In this document: piece by piece, positions 17,279-25,356 of the stretch | Layout: each line of letters begins with the position of its first letter | How positions within the stretch are numbered: the first letter of the stretch is position 1 | Assembly: GCF_001571065.1 (NCBI RefSeq) | Contig: NZ_BCSW01000013.1 | Coordinates: forward strand, 1 to 64,000 | Source: Dietzia cinnamea NBRC 102147 | Lineage (GTDB): Bacteria; Actinomycetota; Actinomycetes; Mycobacteriales; Mycobacteriaceae | DNA: 64,000 bases | Direction: 5' to 3' | The notes under the pieces: model-generated | Databases searched by the model: none | The model's input: only the letters and a program-made list of their open reading frames with translations | What the model was told of the DNA's origin: nothing | Position numbers and translations under genes: made by a program

Positions 17279-17935
17279 GTGACTCGTGACAGTGGCCGCG
17301 GTGGTGTCCGGACGCCGGAGGCGGAACCGGACGCCGAGGACGTCCGTCTGATCGAGACGGCGTCCGCGGTGTTCGCCGAACGCGGGATCAAAGGGACCAG
17401 CACCGACGACATCGCGCGGGCCGCCGGCGTCACGCGGGTGACGCTCTACCGTCGGCTGGGGCCACGGGACGACATCCTGCGGGCGATCTACGCGCACGAG
17501 GCGCAGCGGCTCATGATGACCGTCAACGCGCGGTACACGCCGTTCGAATCCCTCGAATGGGACCCGGTCCGGCACGTCGAGGACCTGCTCGTGGGCACCG
17601 TCTTCGACATCCGCCAGAACGAGTTGCTGCGTCGGATGATCGAGAGCGACAAGGTCGAGGCCATGGCGATGCTCGCCGGTCAGTCGGATTCGGTGCTCGA
17701 GACGATCATCGAGATGCTCGCGCAGTTCGTGCGCAGCACGTGGAACGCCGACGTCCACACGCGCCACATGGAGCCCGACGAGGCCGAGCAGCTCTCGCTC
17801 GAGGTCGCCTCCGTGGTCGGCCGCTTCCTGCACTCGCTCGTGGTGATGCCGGACGGCCCGCCCGTCGTGGACTCCGAGGAGCAGATCCGGGCGCTGGCGC
17901 GCCGGGTGCTCGTGCCCATGATCCTGCAGCGCTGA
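17279..17935 (+). CDS. TetR-family transcriptional regulator
   Basis: A 218-residue protein with an N-terminal TetR helix-turn-helix: FAERGIKGTSTDDIARAAGVTRVTLYRRLGPRDDIL (about residues 31-66), and a helical ligand-binding domain after residue 75. The GTG at 17279 is the only sensible start. The first 20 residues are Arg/Gly-rich. Its ligand and operators are unknown. The convergent neighbour is an epimerase gene and the upstream gene is SPFH, so any target is uncertain. Confidence 0.88.
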   Translation: MTRDSGRGGVRTPEAEPDAEDVRLIETASAVFAERGIKGTSTDDIARAAGVTRVTLYRRLGPRDDILRAIYAHEAQRLMMTVNARYTPFESLEWDPVRHVEDLLVGTVFDIRQNELLRRMIESDKVEAMAMLAGQSDSVLETIIEMLAQFVRSTWNADVHTRHMEPDEAEQLSLEVASVVGRFLHSLVVMPDGPPVVDSEEQIRALARRVLVPMILQR

Positions 17936-17936
17936 C

Positions 17937-17980
17937 GCTACAGCGCGGTCGGCACCTCGCTACAGCGCGGCCGGGACCTC
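17937..17980. repeat. 22-bp tandem duplication spanning a stop codon
   Basis: Two adjacent 22-bp units, 17937-17958 and 17959-17980, read GCTACAGCGCGGTCGGCACC-TC and GCTACAGCGCGGCCGGGACC-TC. The second unit contains the TAG stop and last codons of the epimerase gene on the minus strand; the first repeats that gene end just beyond it, including another TAG. Confidence 0.85.
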
Positions 17981-19399
17981 CTCCGCGCCCAGTTCGTGCG
18001 CGAACGCCGCGCGCAGCGTGCGATGCCGGAAGTGGTGACCGGCGTCCGTGAGCGTCCGCGGCAGGATCCGCTGATCGGCCAGGGCCAGTTCGTCGGCCCC
18101 GCGCTCACCGAGCAGGACGGCCGGCGCCCACCCCGGGACGGGGACGAGAGTGGGGCGGCGCAGGACCGAACCCAGGACGCGGGTGAACTCGGCGTTCGTC
18201 ACCGGCTCGGGGGCCGTGCCGTTGACCGCCCCCGACATCGTGGGGTCGACGATCGCGCGCAGGTAGATGTCGGTGAGGTCGTCCAACGAGATCCACGACA
18301 TCCACTGTCGGCCGGAGCCGATACGGCCACCGAGCCCCGCGCGCGTCAGGGCCGCCAGCGGAGGCAGCATCCCGCCGGCCCCGGACAGGGCGATGCCGGT
18401 GCGGACGGAGACGACCCGGGCACCGGCCTCGCGGGCGGGGTCGCAGTCGCGTTCCCAGTCGACCACGATGTCGGCGACCGGCCCGGTCCCCGGCGCGGAG
18501 TCCTCGGTCAGCTGCTCGTCACCGCGGTCGGGGCCGTAGTAGCCGATGGCCGAGGCACAGACCATGGCGGTGGCCCCGTTGCGGGCGGCGACGAGCTCGG
18601 CGAGGCGACGCGTGGGGCCGACGCGGCTGTCGCAGACCCGTGCGACGTGACGATCGGTGAACCGGCCCGCGATGGGTGCGCCCGCCAGGTGGACCAGCAC
18701 GTCCACGCCGTCGAGCAGATCCGGGGCGGGGGCCTCCGGATCCCAGCTCCGCTCCGACCCGCCACCGCGTCCGTCCCGGGCGACGCCGCCCTCGTCGTCG
18801 TTGTCGTCGTCGTTGTCGCCGTCGTTCTCGCCGACCGGTCCGCGCACCAGGCGGATGACGCGGTGGCCGGCCACGCCGAGCAGGGCCGTCAGGGCCGTGC
18901 CCACCAGTCCGGAGGCACCGGTCACGGCGACCGTCACCGGCGCGCCGCGGTGGCGGTCGATCGCGGCCAGGTCGGCGGCCATCTGCCGGTACCGGTAGGC
19001 GAACACGGGGGCGAGGGCCCCGCCGGGGACGCGGGCCTCGACCCGGTCGCCGAGGAGCGCTTCACCGTCCGGAGCGGCGGTGACGGTGTGCGTGTGGACC
19101 CAGCCGGTCGCGGCGGCGTAGGGCTGCGACACGCAGCGGTCGACGAAGCGCTCCCCCTCCACGTAGCCGGCGGGATCGTGCCGGGCGTGCCACCGGGGAC
19201 CGAAGCGCCTGCCCAGCGGGCCGGGCAGGGCCGTGCGCGGCTCGAGCACCGCGAGGCCGTCCCGCAGGGACGCCGCCTCCCGGACCGGACGCAGCGGCAT
19301 GAACGGCGGGGACAGTCGGCGGAACGCACCCGGGGAGGCGAAGTAGCGCCACGCCTCCCCGGGCGTCGCGGCGACCGTGCAGGTCAGGTCGATGCTCAT
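17960..19399 (-). CDS. SRPBCC plus TIGR01777-type epimerase fusion
   Basis: A 479-residue two-domain protein. Residues 1-150 form an SRPBCC (START-like) domain opening MSIDLTCTVAATPGEAWRYF. Residues 155-479 form an NAD(P)-binding extended-SDR domain with TGASGLVG at 160-167, the catalytic region ASAIGYYGPDRGD and the C-terminal GERGADELALADQRILPRTL, as in TIGR01777 'sugar epimerase' proteins. Between them in the SDR half lies an Asp/Asn-rich insert ENDGDNDDDNDDEGG from a GTC/GTT trinucleotide run at 18791-18830. The fusion occurs in actinobacteria. The physiological substrate is not known. A tandem duplication covers its stop codon. Confidence 0.87.
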   Translation of the reverse strand: MSIDLTCTVAATPGEAWRYFASPGAFRRLSPPFMPLRPVREAASLRDGLAVLEPRTALPGPLGRRFGPRWHARHDPAGYVEGERFVDRCVSQPYAAATGWVHTHTVTAAPDGEALLGDRVEARVPGGALAPVFAYRYRQMAADLAAIDRHRGAPVTVAVTGASGLVGTALTALLGVAGHRVIRLVRGPVGENDGDNDDDNDDEGGVARDGRGGGSERSWDPEAPAPDLLDGVDVLVHLAGAPIAGRFTDRHVARVCDSRVGPTRRLAELVAARNGATAMVCASAIGYYGPDRGDEQLTEDSAPGTGPVADIVVDWERDCDPAREAGARVVSVRTGIALSGAGGMLPPLAALTRAGLGGRIGSGRQWMSWISLDDLTDIYLRAIVDPTMSGAVNGTAPEPVTNAEFTRVLGSVLRRPTLVPVPGWAPAVLLGERGADELALADQRILPRTLTDAGHHFRHRTLRAAFAHELGAEEVPAAL

Positions 19400-19434
19400 C
19401 GGTCACTCATCCGTGTCGATGTGGGTCGTCTGCG

Positions 19435-20211
19435 TCAGGGCAGGAGGCACAGCGGGGAGGCGTCGCCCCGCCCACCGGCCATCGGGACGGTGAGGAACGC
19501 GCAGGACCACCAGCCGCGGTCCTCGATGACGTCGCGCACCGTGGCCCACTGCCCGGCGTCGAGCGCGGGCTCGCGGCTGAGGACGAAGCCCGACGAGCGG
19601 GTGGGATCGCCGACGATCGCCAGCGAGTAGTCGTCGGCGAGGTAGGTGATCCGGTAGTTGACGGGTCCGGCCTCGTCCTGGAACGGGACCATCGGGAAGT
19701 TCACCCGCAGGGAGGCGTTCGTGTCCGTGTCGCGGACCTTCGCCTCGCCCTCGATCACCGAGTCCGAGCTGATCGCCGAGCCGCAGCTGTTGCGGACCGA
19801 GACCGTGCCGGGCGCGGTGACCGCGTACTCGGCGCGGGTGTCGTTGGTGCACTGCAGGGTGTACGGCTGCGGGATCGCGGCGACCTGGAACCACTCCCCC
19901 GCGTAGCGCTCGAGGTCGACCGACTCGACCTGCGAGAGCTCGGGGCCGCCGAGGGATCCGAGGGCCACGCCGTCGGGCAGCAGCTGCGAGGACCCGCCGC
20001 CGAGGCGGCCGCCGTCGGTGAGGTCCTGCGCGCCCGCCGCCGGGGCGGCGCCGAGGCCCGCCGCGAGCAGCGGGGCCACGGCCAGCGCGGTCACGAGCCC
20101 ACGGAGGCGGGAGGAGGGGCGGGAGACGCGGCGGGAGGCGGGGCGCCGGGTGCGGTCGGCCGGGGCGTGGGCGCCGGCGGCGGGGGCGTGGGTGCGGGCG
20201 GTGGTGCTCAT
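19435..20211 (-). CDS. Secreted lipocalin-family protein
   Basis: A 258-residue protein. A long Arg-rich N-terminus precedes a signal-like helix (LVTALAVAPLLAAGLGAAPAAGA, residues ~40-62). The mature domain has the lipocalin GxW motif, YAGEWFQVAAIPQPY, followed by LRVNFPMVPFQ and YRITYLADDYSLAIVGDP, as in bacterial Blc-type lipocalins that bind lipids or hydrophobic ligands. Cysteines (CTNDT, NSCGS, SCAF, LCLLP) could form disulfides outside the cell. Its ATG overlaps the stop of the MMPL gene by 4 bp, so export or lipid handling together with that pump is plausible. Confidence 0.87.
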   Translation of the reverse strand: MSTTARTHAPAAGAHAPADRTRRPASRRVSRPSSRLRGLVTALAVAPLLAAGLGAAPAAGAQDLTDGGRLGGGSSQLLPDGVALGSLGGPELSQVESVDLERYAGEWFQVAAIPQPYTLQCTNDTRAEYAVTAPGTVSVRNSCGSAISSDSVIEGEAKVRDTDTNASLRVNFPMVPFQDEAGPVNYRITYLADDYSLAIVGDPTRSSGFVLSREPALDAGQWATVRDVIEDRGWWSCAFLTVPMAGGRGDASPLCLLP

Positions 20212-22454
20212 GCGCGGATCTCCTCTGTGTGGCGGGGGGTGTCGGAGTCGGGGCCGGCCGGGTCGGGGCCGGTGGTTCCGGTGCCGTCGGCGGTGTGGTC
20301 GGCGCCGGCGACGCGGCGGTGCCCGCCGCGCGGATCGCCCGGCCACCAGACCTTGTCCCCGACGAGGGTGAACAGCGCCGGGACGACCAGGGTGCGGACG
20401 ATGAAGGTGTCGAGCAGCACGCCGAGGGCGACGATCACGCCGACCTGGGTGAGCACGATGAGCGGCAGGACGCCGAGCACCACGAACACCGAGGCGAGCA
20501 CGATGCCGGCCGAGGTGATGACCCCGCCGGTGAGGGCGACGGCGCGGACCATCGCCTCGCGGGTGGCGTGGGTGCCGGCCTCCTCGCGGGCCCGGATGGT
20601 GAGGAAGATCGAGTAGTCCACGCCGAGGGCCACGAGGAACAGGAAGCTGTACAGCGGCACCGCGACGTCGAGGCCCGGGAAGCTCAGGATCTGGGTGGTG
20701 ACGAACGTGCCGAGCCCGAGCGCGGCGACGGACGACAGCGCGGTCGCGGTGAGGACCAGCAGCGGCGCGACGAACGACCGCAGGACCAGGATGAGGACCA
20801 GGAACACCACGAGCAGGATGAGCGGCGCGATGAGGGTCAGGTCGCGAATGTTGCCCTCGGAGGTGTCGACGGCCTCGGCCACCGACCCGCCGACGAGTGC
20901 GTCCGAGCCCGACACCGTGTCGACCGCCTCGCGCAGGGCGACCACGCTGTCCTCGGACCGGTCGGTGGCGGGGGCGGCGTCGAGCACGACGGTGACGCGG
21001 CTCCACCCGGTTCCCGATTCCCCGGCGGGTCGGGCGGAGACGACGCCCTCGACGCCCCGGGCGGCCTCCGCGACCCCGGCCTCGGTCCCGGTGCGGGTGA
21101 GGACGGTGACCGGGTCGGTGACACCGGCCGGGAAGTGCTCGGCCGCGGTCTCCAGACCGGCGGCGGACTCGGACGCGGTGCGGAACTGCTCGGTCTGGCT
21201 CAGGCCGACGCGGGTGCCGACCAGGCCCAGCGCGAGGACCGCCAGCAGCAGAACGCAGGACACCAGCACCGTGACCGGGCGCTTCACGACGCGTGCGGCG
21301 ATGCGGCCCCAGACCCCGGGGGGCACCTCCTCGTCGAAGCCCTCGGGCGTGGCGGGCTCCGAACCCGCCTCGTGGCGACCGTGGTGCCGGCCCGGGCGCG
21401 GGATGAACGGCCAGAACAGGCCGCGGCCGCACACCGCGAGGGCGGCGGGCAGCGCGACGAGCGCGTAGACCAGCGCGACGAGAAGGCCGACCGCCGCGGA
21501 CAGGCCGAGCGAGCGGTAGTTGGGCAGGGTCGCCAGCAGCAGGGTGAGCAGGGCGAGGACGACCGTGATGTTGCTGGCGAGGACGGCCGGGACCGCGCCG
21601 CGGTAGGCGTCGCGGAGTGCGGTGCGGCGGTCCCGGGTCCTGCGCAGTTCCTCGCGGTAGCGGGAGACCAGCAGCAGGGCGTAATTGGTGCCCGCGCCGA
21701 AGACGAGGACGGAGACGATGCCGGAGGTCGAGGCGTCGACGGTGACGCCCGCGGCCTCGCCGACCGACGAGACGAGCAGAGCCGCGACCCGGTCGGCGAC
21801 GCCGATGATGAGCAGCGGAACCAGCCACAGGACCGGCGAGCGGTAGGTGATGATGAGCAGCACCGCGACGACCAGAGCGGTGGCGGCCAGGAGCCGGAAG
21901 TCGGCGCCCTCGAACGCGGCGGCCGTGTCCGCGGCGAACGCGGGGCCGCCGGTGAGCTGCGCGCTCAGACCGTCGTCGAGCCCCGCGACGACGACGGAGC
22001 GCATCTCCGCGACGAGCTCACGCCCCTCGCCGCCGGAGATGAGCGACGCGTCGACGGGCACGAGCACCAGAGCGGCGGCCCCGTCGTCCGACGGGATCGG
22101 ACCCTGCGGCGGGGTCCCCACGACCTCGGACATGCGCTCACCGGCGCCGACCGCGGCGGCGATGCCCTGCGGGCCGAGCTCCGCGCCGTCCTCGCGGGTC
22201 ACCACGAGGACCGCGGGCACCGAGCCGGAGTCGGGGAACTCCCGCTGGATCTCGGAGACGAGCGCGGCCTCGGAGTCGTCGGGCAGGGTCCGCGGCGCCT
22301 CGGACGAGCTCTCCGACGAGGCGAACGCGAACACCGCCCCGCTCACCAGCAGAACCGCCACCAGCGTCACCCAGGCGGAGACCCGACCGGTGACGACGCC
22401 CACCCACCCTCCCGCCGACCCTGACATCTCCGCGGCAGAGCGCCCCGCTCGCAT
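20208..22454 (-). CDS. MMPL/RND-family transporter
   Basis: A 748-residue membrane protein with two RND halves: TM1, an extracytoplasmic domain (residues 48-185), TM2-6, then TM7, a second domain and TM8-12. ATG 22454 has AGGGGA 6 nt upstream, so the open frame beyond it is not used. MMPL proteins export lipids or siderophore-type molecules using the proton gradient. The usual GTDY proton-relay motif of TM4 reads GTNY here (N257, codon AAT at 21684-21686), while the TM10 motif GVDYSIFL is intact. The tail after residue 720 is polar, with His/Asp. Lipocalin follows in the same operon. Confidence 0.9.
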   Translation of the reverse strand: MRAGRSAAEMSGSAGGWVGVVTGRVSAWVTLVAVLLVSGAVFAFASSESSSEAPRTLPDDSEAALVSEIQREFPDSGSVPAVLVVTREDGAELGPQGIAAAVGAGERMSEVVGTPPQGPIPSDDGAAALVLVPVDASLISGGEGRELVAEMRSVVVAGLDDGLSAQLTGGPAFAADTAAAFEGADFRLLAATALVVAVLLIITYRSPVLWLVPLLIIGVADRVAALLVSSVGEAAGVTVDASTSGIVSVLVFGAGTNYALLLVSRYREELRRTRDRRTALRDAYRGAVPAVLASNITVVLALLTLLLATLPNYRSLGLSAAVGLLVALVYALVALPAALAVCGRGLFWPFIPRPGRHHGRHEAGSEPATPEGFDEEVPPGVWGRIAARVVKRPVTVLVSCVLLLAVLALGLVGTRVGLSQTEQFRTASESAAGLETAAEHFPAGVTDPVTVLTRTGTEAGVAEAARGVEGVVSARPAGESGTGWSRVTVVLDAAPATDRSEDSVVALREAVDTVSGSDALVGGSVAEAVDTSEGNIRDLTLIAPLILLVVFLVLILVLRSFVAPLLVLTATALSSVAALGLGTFVTTQILSFPGLDVAVPLYSFLFLVALGVDYSIFLTIRAREEAGTHATREAMVRAVALTGGVITSAGIVLASVFVVLGVLPLIVLTQVGVIVALGVLLDTFIVRTLVVPALFTLVGDKVWWPGDPRGGHRRVAGADHTADGTGTTGPDPAGPDSDTPRHTEEIRA

Positions 22455-22468
22455 CGATTCCCCTGTCT

Positions 22469-23278
22469 TCACACGCCGTATTCGGAGAGGAACGCCTCGA
22501 GGATGGCGGTGACCTCGTCGGGGCGTTCCAGGGTGGGCGAATGCCCGGCCCCGGGTATCTCGCGGTACCGCGAGTCCGCGATCAGCTCGACCAGCCGGCG
22601 GGACTTCTCCGGCGGCGTGGCCGCGTCCTCGGCGCCCACCACGACCAGCGTGGGCGCGATGATCCGGATCGCCTCGTCCTCGCACGGGTCCCGATCGGCG
22701 ACCGACTCGATCGCCTTGACGAGTCCGGCCCGGTCGGTGCGCTCGAGCATCGCCATCCACTCGTCGACCCAGGGCGCGTCGAGGTTGGCGTCGGCGAGCA
22801 TGATCGGCGCTACCCGCAACCGGACGGGGCGGATGCCGGCGACGCGGTACACCGCCGACAGGGTCCGGTACTTGCGGCGGTTGGCCGGTTCCTCGGCGGT
22901 GGCGGCGGTGTCCATGAGGGTGAGGGTGTGCACGGTCTCGGGATTGCGGGCGGCCAACCGGATGCCCACGAAGCCGCCCATGGACAGCCCCACGAAGTTG
23001 ACCACCGGGATCTGCAGGTGCCGCAGCAGCTCGGCGACGTCCACCGTGAGGGTGTCCATGTCATACCCGCCGAGGGCGCGCGGCGAGTTGCCCTGCCCGC
23101 GGAAGTCGATCGTCACGCAGCGGTAGCGGTCCCGCAGGCGGGCGATCTGGGGGTGGAACATCCAGCCGGAGAACAGCAGACCGTGGGCGAACAACACCAC
23201 GGGGGCGTCCTCACGACCGGCGGGCGCGCCGGTGTCGGTGTAAGCGATCGTCGTGTGACCGCGTCGGAACGTGGGCAT
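22469..23278 (-). CDS. Alpha/beta-fold hydrolase
   Basis: A 269-residue alpha/beta hydrolase with oxyanion-hole FAHGLLFSGWM, FRGQGNSPRALGGYDMDTL, nucleophile elbow GLSMGGFVG, acid region VVVGAEDAATPP and C-terminal catalytic His in GAGHSPTLERPDEV. The profile fits soluble esterases, C-C hydrolases and haloperoxidase-like members. It lies 14 bp upstream of the MMPL start on the same strand, so the three genes hydrolase-MMPL-lipocalin probably form an operon. Substrate unknown. Confidence 0.87.
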   Translation of the reverse strand: MPTFRRGHTTIAYTDTGAPAGREDAPVVLFAHGLLFSGWMFHPQIARLRDRYRCVTIDFRGQGNSPRALGGYDMDTLTVDVAELLRHLQIPVVNFVGLSMGGFVGIRLAARNPETVHTLTLMDTAATAEEPANRRKYRTLSAVYRVAGIRPVRLRVAPIMLADANLDAPWVDEWMAMLERTDRAGLVKAIESVADRDPCEDEAIRIIAPTLVVVGAEDAATPPEKSRRLVELIADSRYREIPGAGHSPTLERPDEVTAILEAFLSEYGV

Positions 23279-23314
23279 CGGGCGTCTCTCCTGAGGTCGT
23301 GTCCCGCTGCGCGC

Positions 23315-24025
23315 TCACCGGAGGGTGATCAGGCGACGCGGGTCATCCGGTCCGGCCGCCCGTTCGAGGTGCTGGTGCTCGTTGACCGCGATGCAGGTCA
23401 TTCCGCCCCGACCCACCACGACACGGGCCGTGCCGGTGTTCACCGTCACACGCTGCAGTCGGGTCCACAACCCGACGACGCCCTCCGGGTCGGCCAGCAG
23501 GGTCGCCACGGCCAGTGAGATGGTTCCGGCCGACGACACGACGAGGGTCGTCCTTCCGCTGCCGGAGCGGGCGGCGGCGTCGGCGAGGGCGGCCTCGGCG
23601 TCGGCGCGGTACCGGGCGAACGCCTCGAGCCCCGACCAGTGACCCAACGCCGCGTCGAGCTCCCGCTGGAAGGCCTGCTTGGCCTCGTCGGAGGAGCCCG
23701 CCGAGTCGAGGGTCCCGTGCTCGGCGGACAGGCCGGCCACGCGCGCGGCCTCCAGGACGGCGTCGGCGTCGTACTCCGCCCACCGCTCGTCGACCTCGAC
23801 GGGGCAGTCGACGGCGCCGTGTGCGCGCAGGCCCTCGAGCAGGCCCTCCGCGGTCTCGCGCTGGCGCCGCATGCCGCCGTGCACGACCACGTCGGGCCGC
23901 AGGCCGCGGGCGGCCATGTCCTCGCCGGCCAGGCGCGCCTGCAGGTGCCCGGTCTCGGACAGCCGGTCGTAGTCGCCGCTGCCGAACGACGCCTGCCCGT
24001 GGCGGACGAGGTGGATGGCGCCCAT
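23315..24025 (-). CDS. Histidine phosphatase (phosphoglycerate-mutase-like) family protein
   Basis: A 236-residue protein with the phosphohistidine motif LVRHGQAS (His9) and an acidic catalytic segment VDERWAEYDAD. The second catalytic region reads VVSSAGTISLAV, so the His often found there (SHGG) is Ser, as in a subgroup of this superfamily. Its ATG overlaps the stop of the upstream APH-like kinase by one base (TGATG), implying translational coupling. Proximity to a kinase and an acyl-CoA dehydrogenase suggests action on a phosphorylated acyl intermediate, but that is inference. Confidence 0.85.
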   Translation of the reverse strand: MGAIHLVRHGQASFGSGDYDRLSETGHLQARLAGEDMAARGLRPDVVVHGGMRRQRETAEGLLEGLRAHGAVDCPVEVDERWAEYDADAVLEAARVAGLSAEHGTLDSAGSSDEAKQAFQRELDAALGHWSGLEAFARYRADAEAALADAAARSGSGRTTLVVSSAGTISLAVATLLADPEGVVGLWTRLQRVTVNTGTARVVVGRGGMTCIAVNEHQHLERAAGPDDPRRLITLR

Positions 24026-25356
24026 CAGCGCTCACCCCCCGCGCCGCGGACCAGACCGCCGATGACGGGGAGTCCGCCGAGGACGCCGGTGACCCTGCCG
24101 CGGGCGTCGTGGACGCCGCCGGCGAGAAGCGGCAGCGCCACCCGGGGCACGCCGAGCAACTCCGGGATCACATCCTTCGGTGAGATCCGCGTGGGTGACA
24201 GGCGTCCGTCGCCGGTGCGGATGAGGCGCAGGCAGCGCTGCTCGAGGAACGCCACCCCGGGGCGGAACGCGCGGAAGGCCGGGTTGGTGGTCTGCCCGTG
24301 GTAGTAGCGGTGGTTGATCTGCTGGGCGATCACCGCGAGCCGGAACAGGCCGAACACCTCGTAGAAGCGCCACTGCTCGTCGGTGATGTCCAGGCCGGCG
24401 CGGCGCGCGTAGCGCTCGACGACCTGCCGCCGGGTGAGCATCCCCGGCGCGTTCGTGGGCTGGCGACGGAAGGCCTTGAACAGCGGGCCGTCGTCATCCT
24501 GGACCCAGTACGCCAGCGCGCCGCCCAGGTCCATGAGCGGGTCGCCCACGGTGGCCATCTCCCAGTCCAGGACCCCGATCACCCGGGTGACGTCGTCGGG
24601 GTCCAGGACGAGATTGTCGAACCGGAAGTCGTTGTGGACGAGGCAGTGGCCGACGTCCTCGGGCTGGTTCGCGTGCAGCCACTTCATGACCGGCGCGAAG
24701 TCCGGGACGTCCGGGGTGCGGGCGCGGCGGTAGCGGGCGGACCAGCCCTCAACCTGGCGGCGCACGTATCCCTCGCCGCGGTCGAGGTCCTCCAGTCCGG
24801 CGGCGGCGACGTCCACCGCGTGCAGGTCCACCAGCGCGTCCACGGCCGACTCGCTCAGGCGCCGGGTCGTGACCCGGTCGAGGCGCAGGTCGCGGGGCAG
24901 GTTCTTGCGCAGGATGGTGCCCGCCATGCGTTCCATGACGTAGAAGTCCGAGCCGATGACCGAGTGGTCGTCGCAGAACCCGACCATGCGCGTGACCAGC
25001 GGGTAGACCGGCCGCAGCGCCGACTGGACGCGGTACTCGCGCCTCATGTCGTGCGCGCCCCGGGCCTTGGTCCCCGCCGGCGGTCGCCGCAGGACCAGGT
25101 CCGCGCCGGGGTAGCGCAGCAGGTAGGTGAGGTTCGACGCGCCACCGGTGTACTGGCGGACCTCCGGGAGGACCGGCTCGTCGTCGTCGCCCAGGTCCAC
25201 GCCGGCGAGCACGTCCGGGTCGTCGGGGGTGATCGACCGCAACCACGCGGCGACGGCCTCCACGTCGAAGGCGTCCTCGGCGCGCACCGCGCCGGTGCCG
25301 GGGACGCGGCGGCGCAGGGCGGCGTCGTCGTCGGGCATACCGTCCCGCGGGCTCAC
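24025..25356 (-). CDS. APH-like phosphotransferase (ACAD10/11 or LvaA-type kinase)
   Basis: A 443-residue kinase of the aminoglycoside-phosphotransferase/choline-kinase fold: nucleotide loop YTGGASNLTYLLRY, catalytic LVHNDFRFDNLVLDPDD (Brenner-type HxDxxxxN), metal site VLDWEMATVGDPLMDLGGAL. The C-terminal region YRFYEVFGLFRLAVIAQQINHRYYHGQT and its pairing with an acyl-CoA dehydrogenase match the family that includes the kinase part of human ACAD10/ACAD11 and LvaA of Pseudomonas levulinate catabolism, which phosphorylates 4-hydroxyacyl-CoA. It overlaps the upstream dehydrogenase by 4 bp. Confidence 0.87.
   Translation of the reverse strand: MSPRDGMPDDDAALRRRVPGTGAVRAEDAFDVEAVAAWLRSITPDDPDVLAGVDLGDDDEPVLPEVRQYTGGASNLTYLLRYPGADLVLRRPPAGTKARGAHDMRREYRVQSALRPVYPLVTRMVGFCDDHSVIGSDFYVMERMAGTILRKNLPRDLRLDRVTTRRLSESAVDALVDLHAVDVAAAGLEDLDRGEGYVRRQVEGWSARYRRARTPDVPDFAPVMKWLHANQPEDVGHCLVHNDFRFDNLVLDPDDVTRVIGVLDWEMATVGDPLMDLGGALAYWVQDDDGPLFKAFRRQPTNAPGMLTRRQVVERYARRAGLDITDEQWRFYEVFGLFRLAVIAQQINHRYYHGQTTNPAFRAFRPGVAFLEQRCLRLIRTGDGRLSPTRISPKDVIPELLGVPRVALPLLAGGVHDARGRVTGVLGGLPVIGGLVRGAGGER

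Noticed and set aside
23485-23570. The missing second His in the histidine phosphatase as proof of an inactive enzyme.
   Set aside because: Many members of this superfamily have Ser or Thr there, so it does not show loss of activity.
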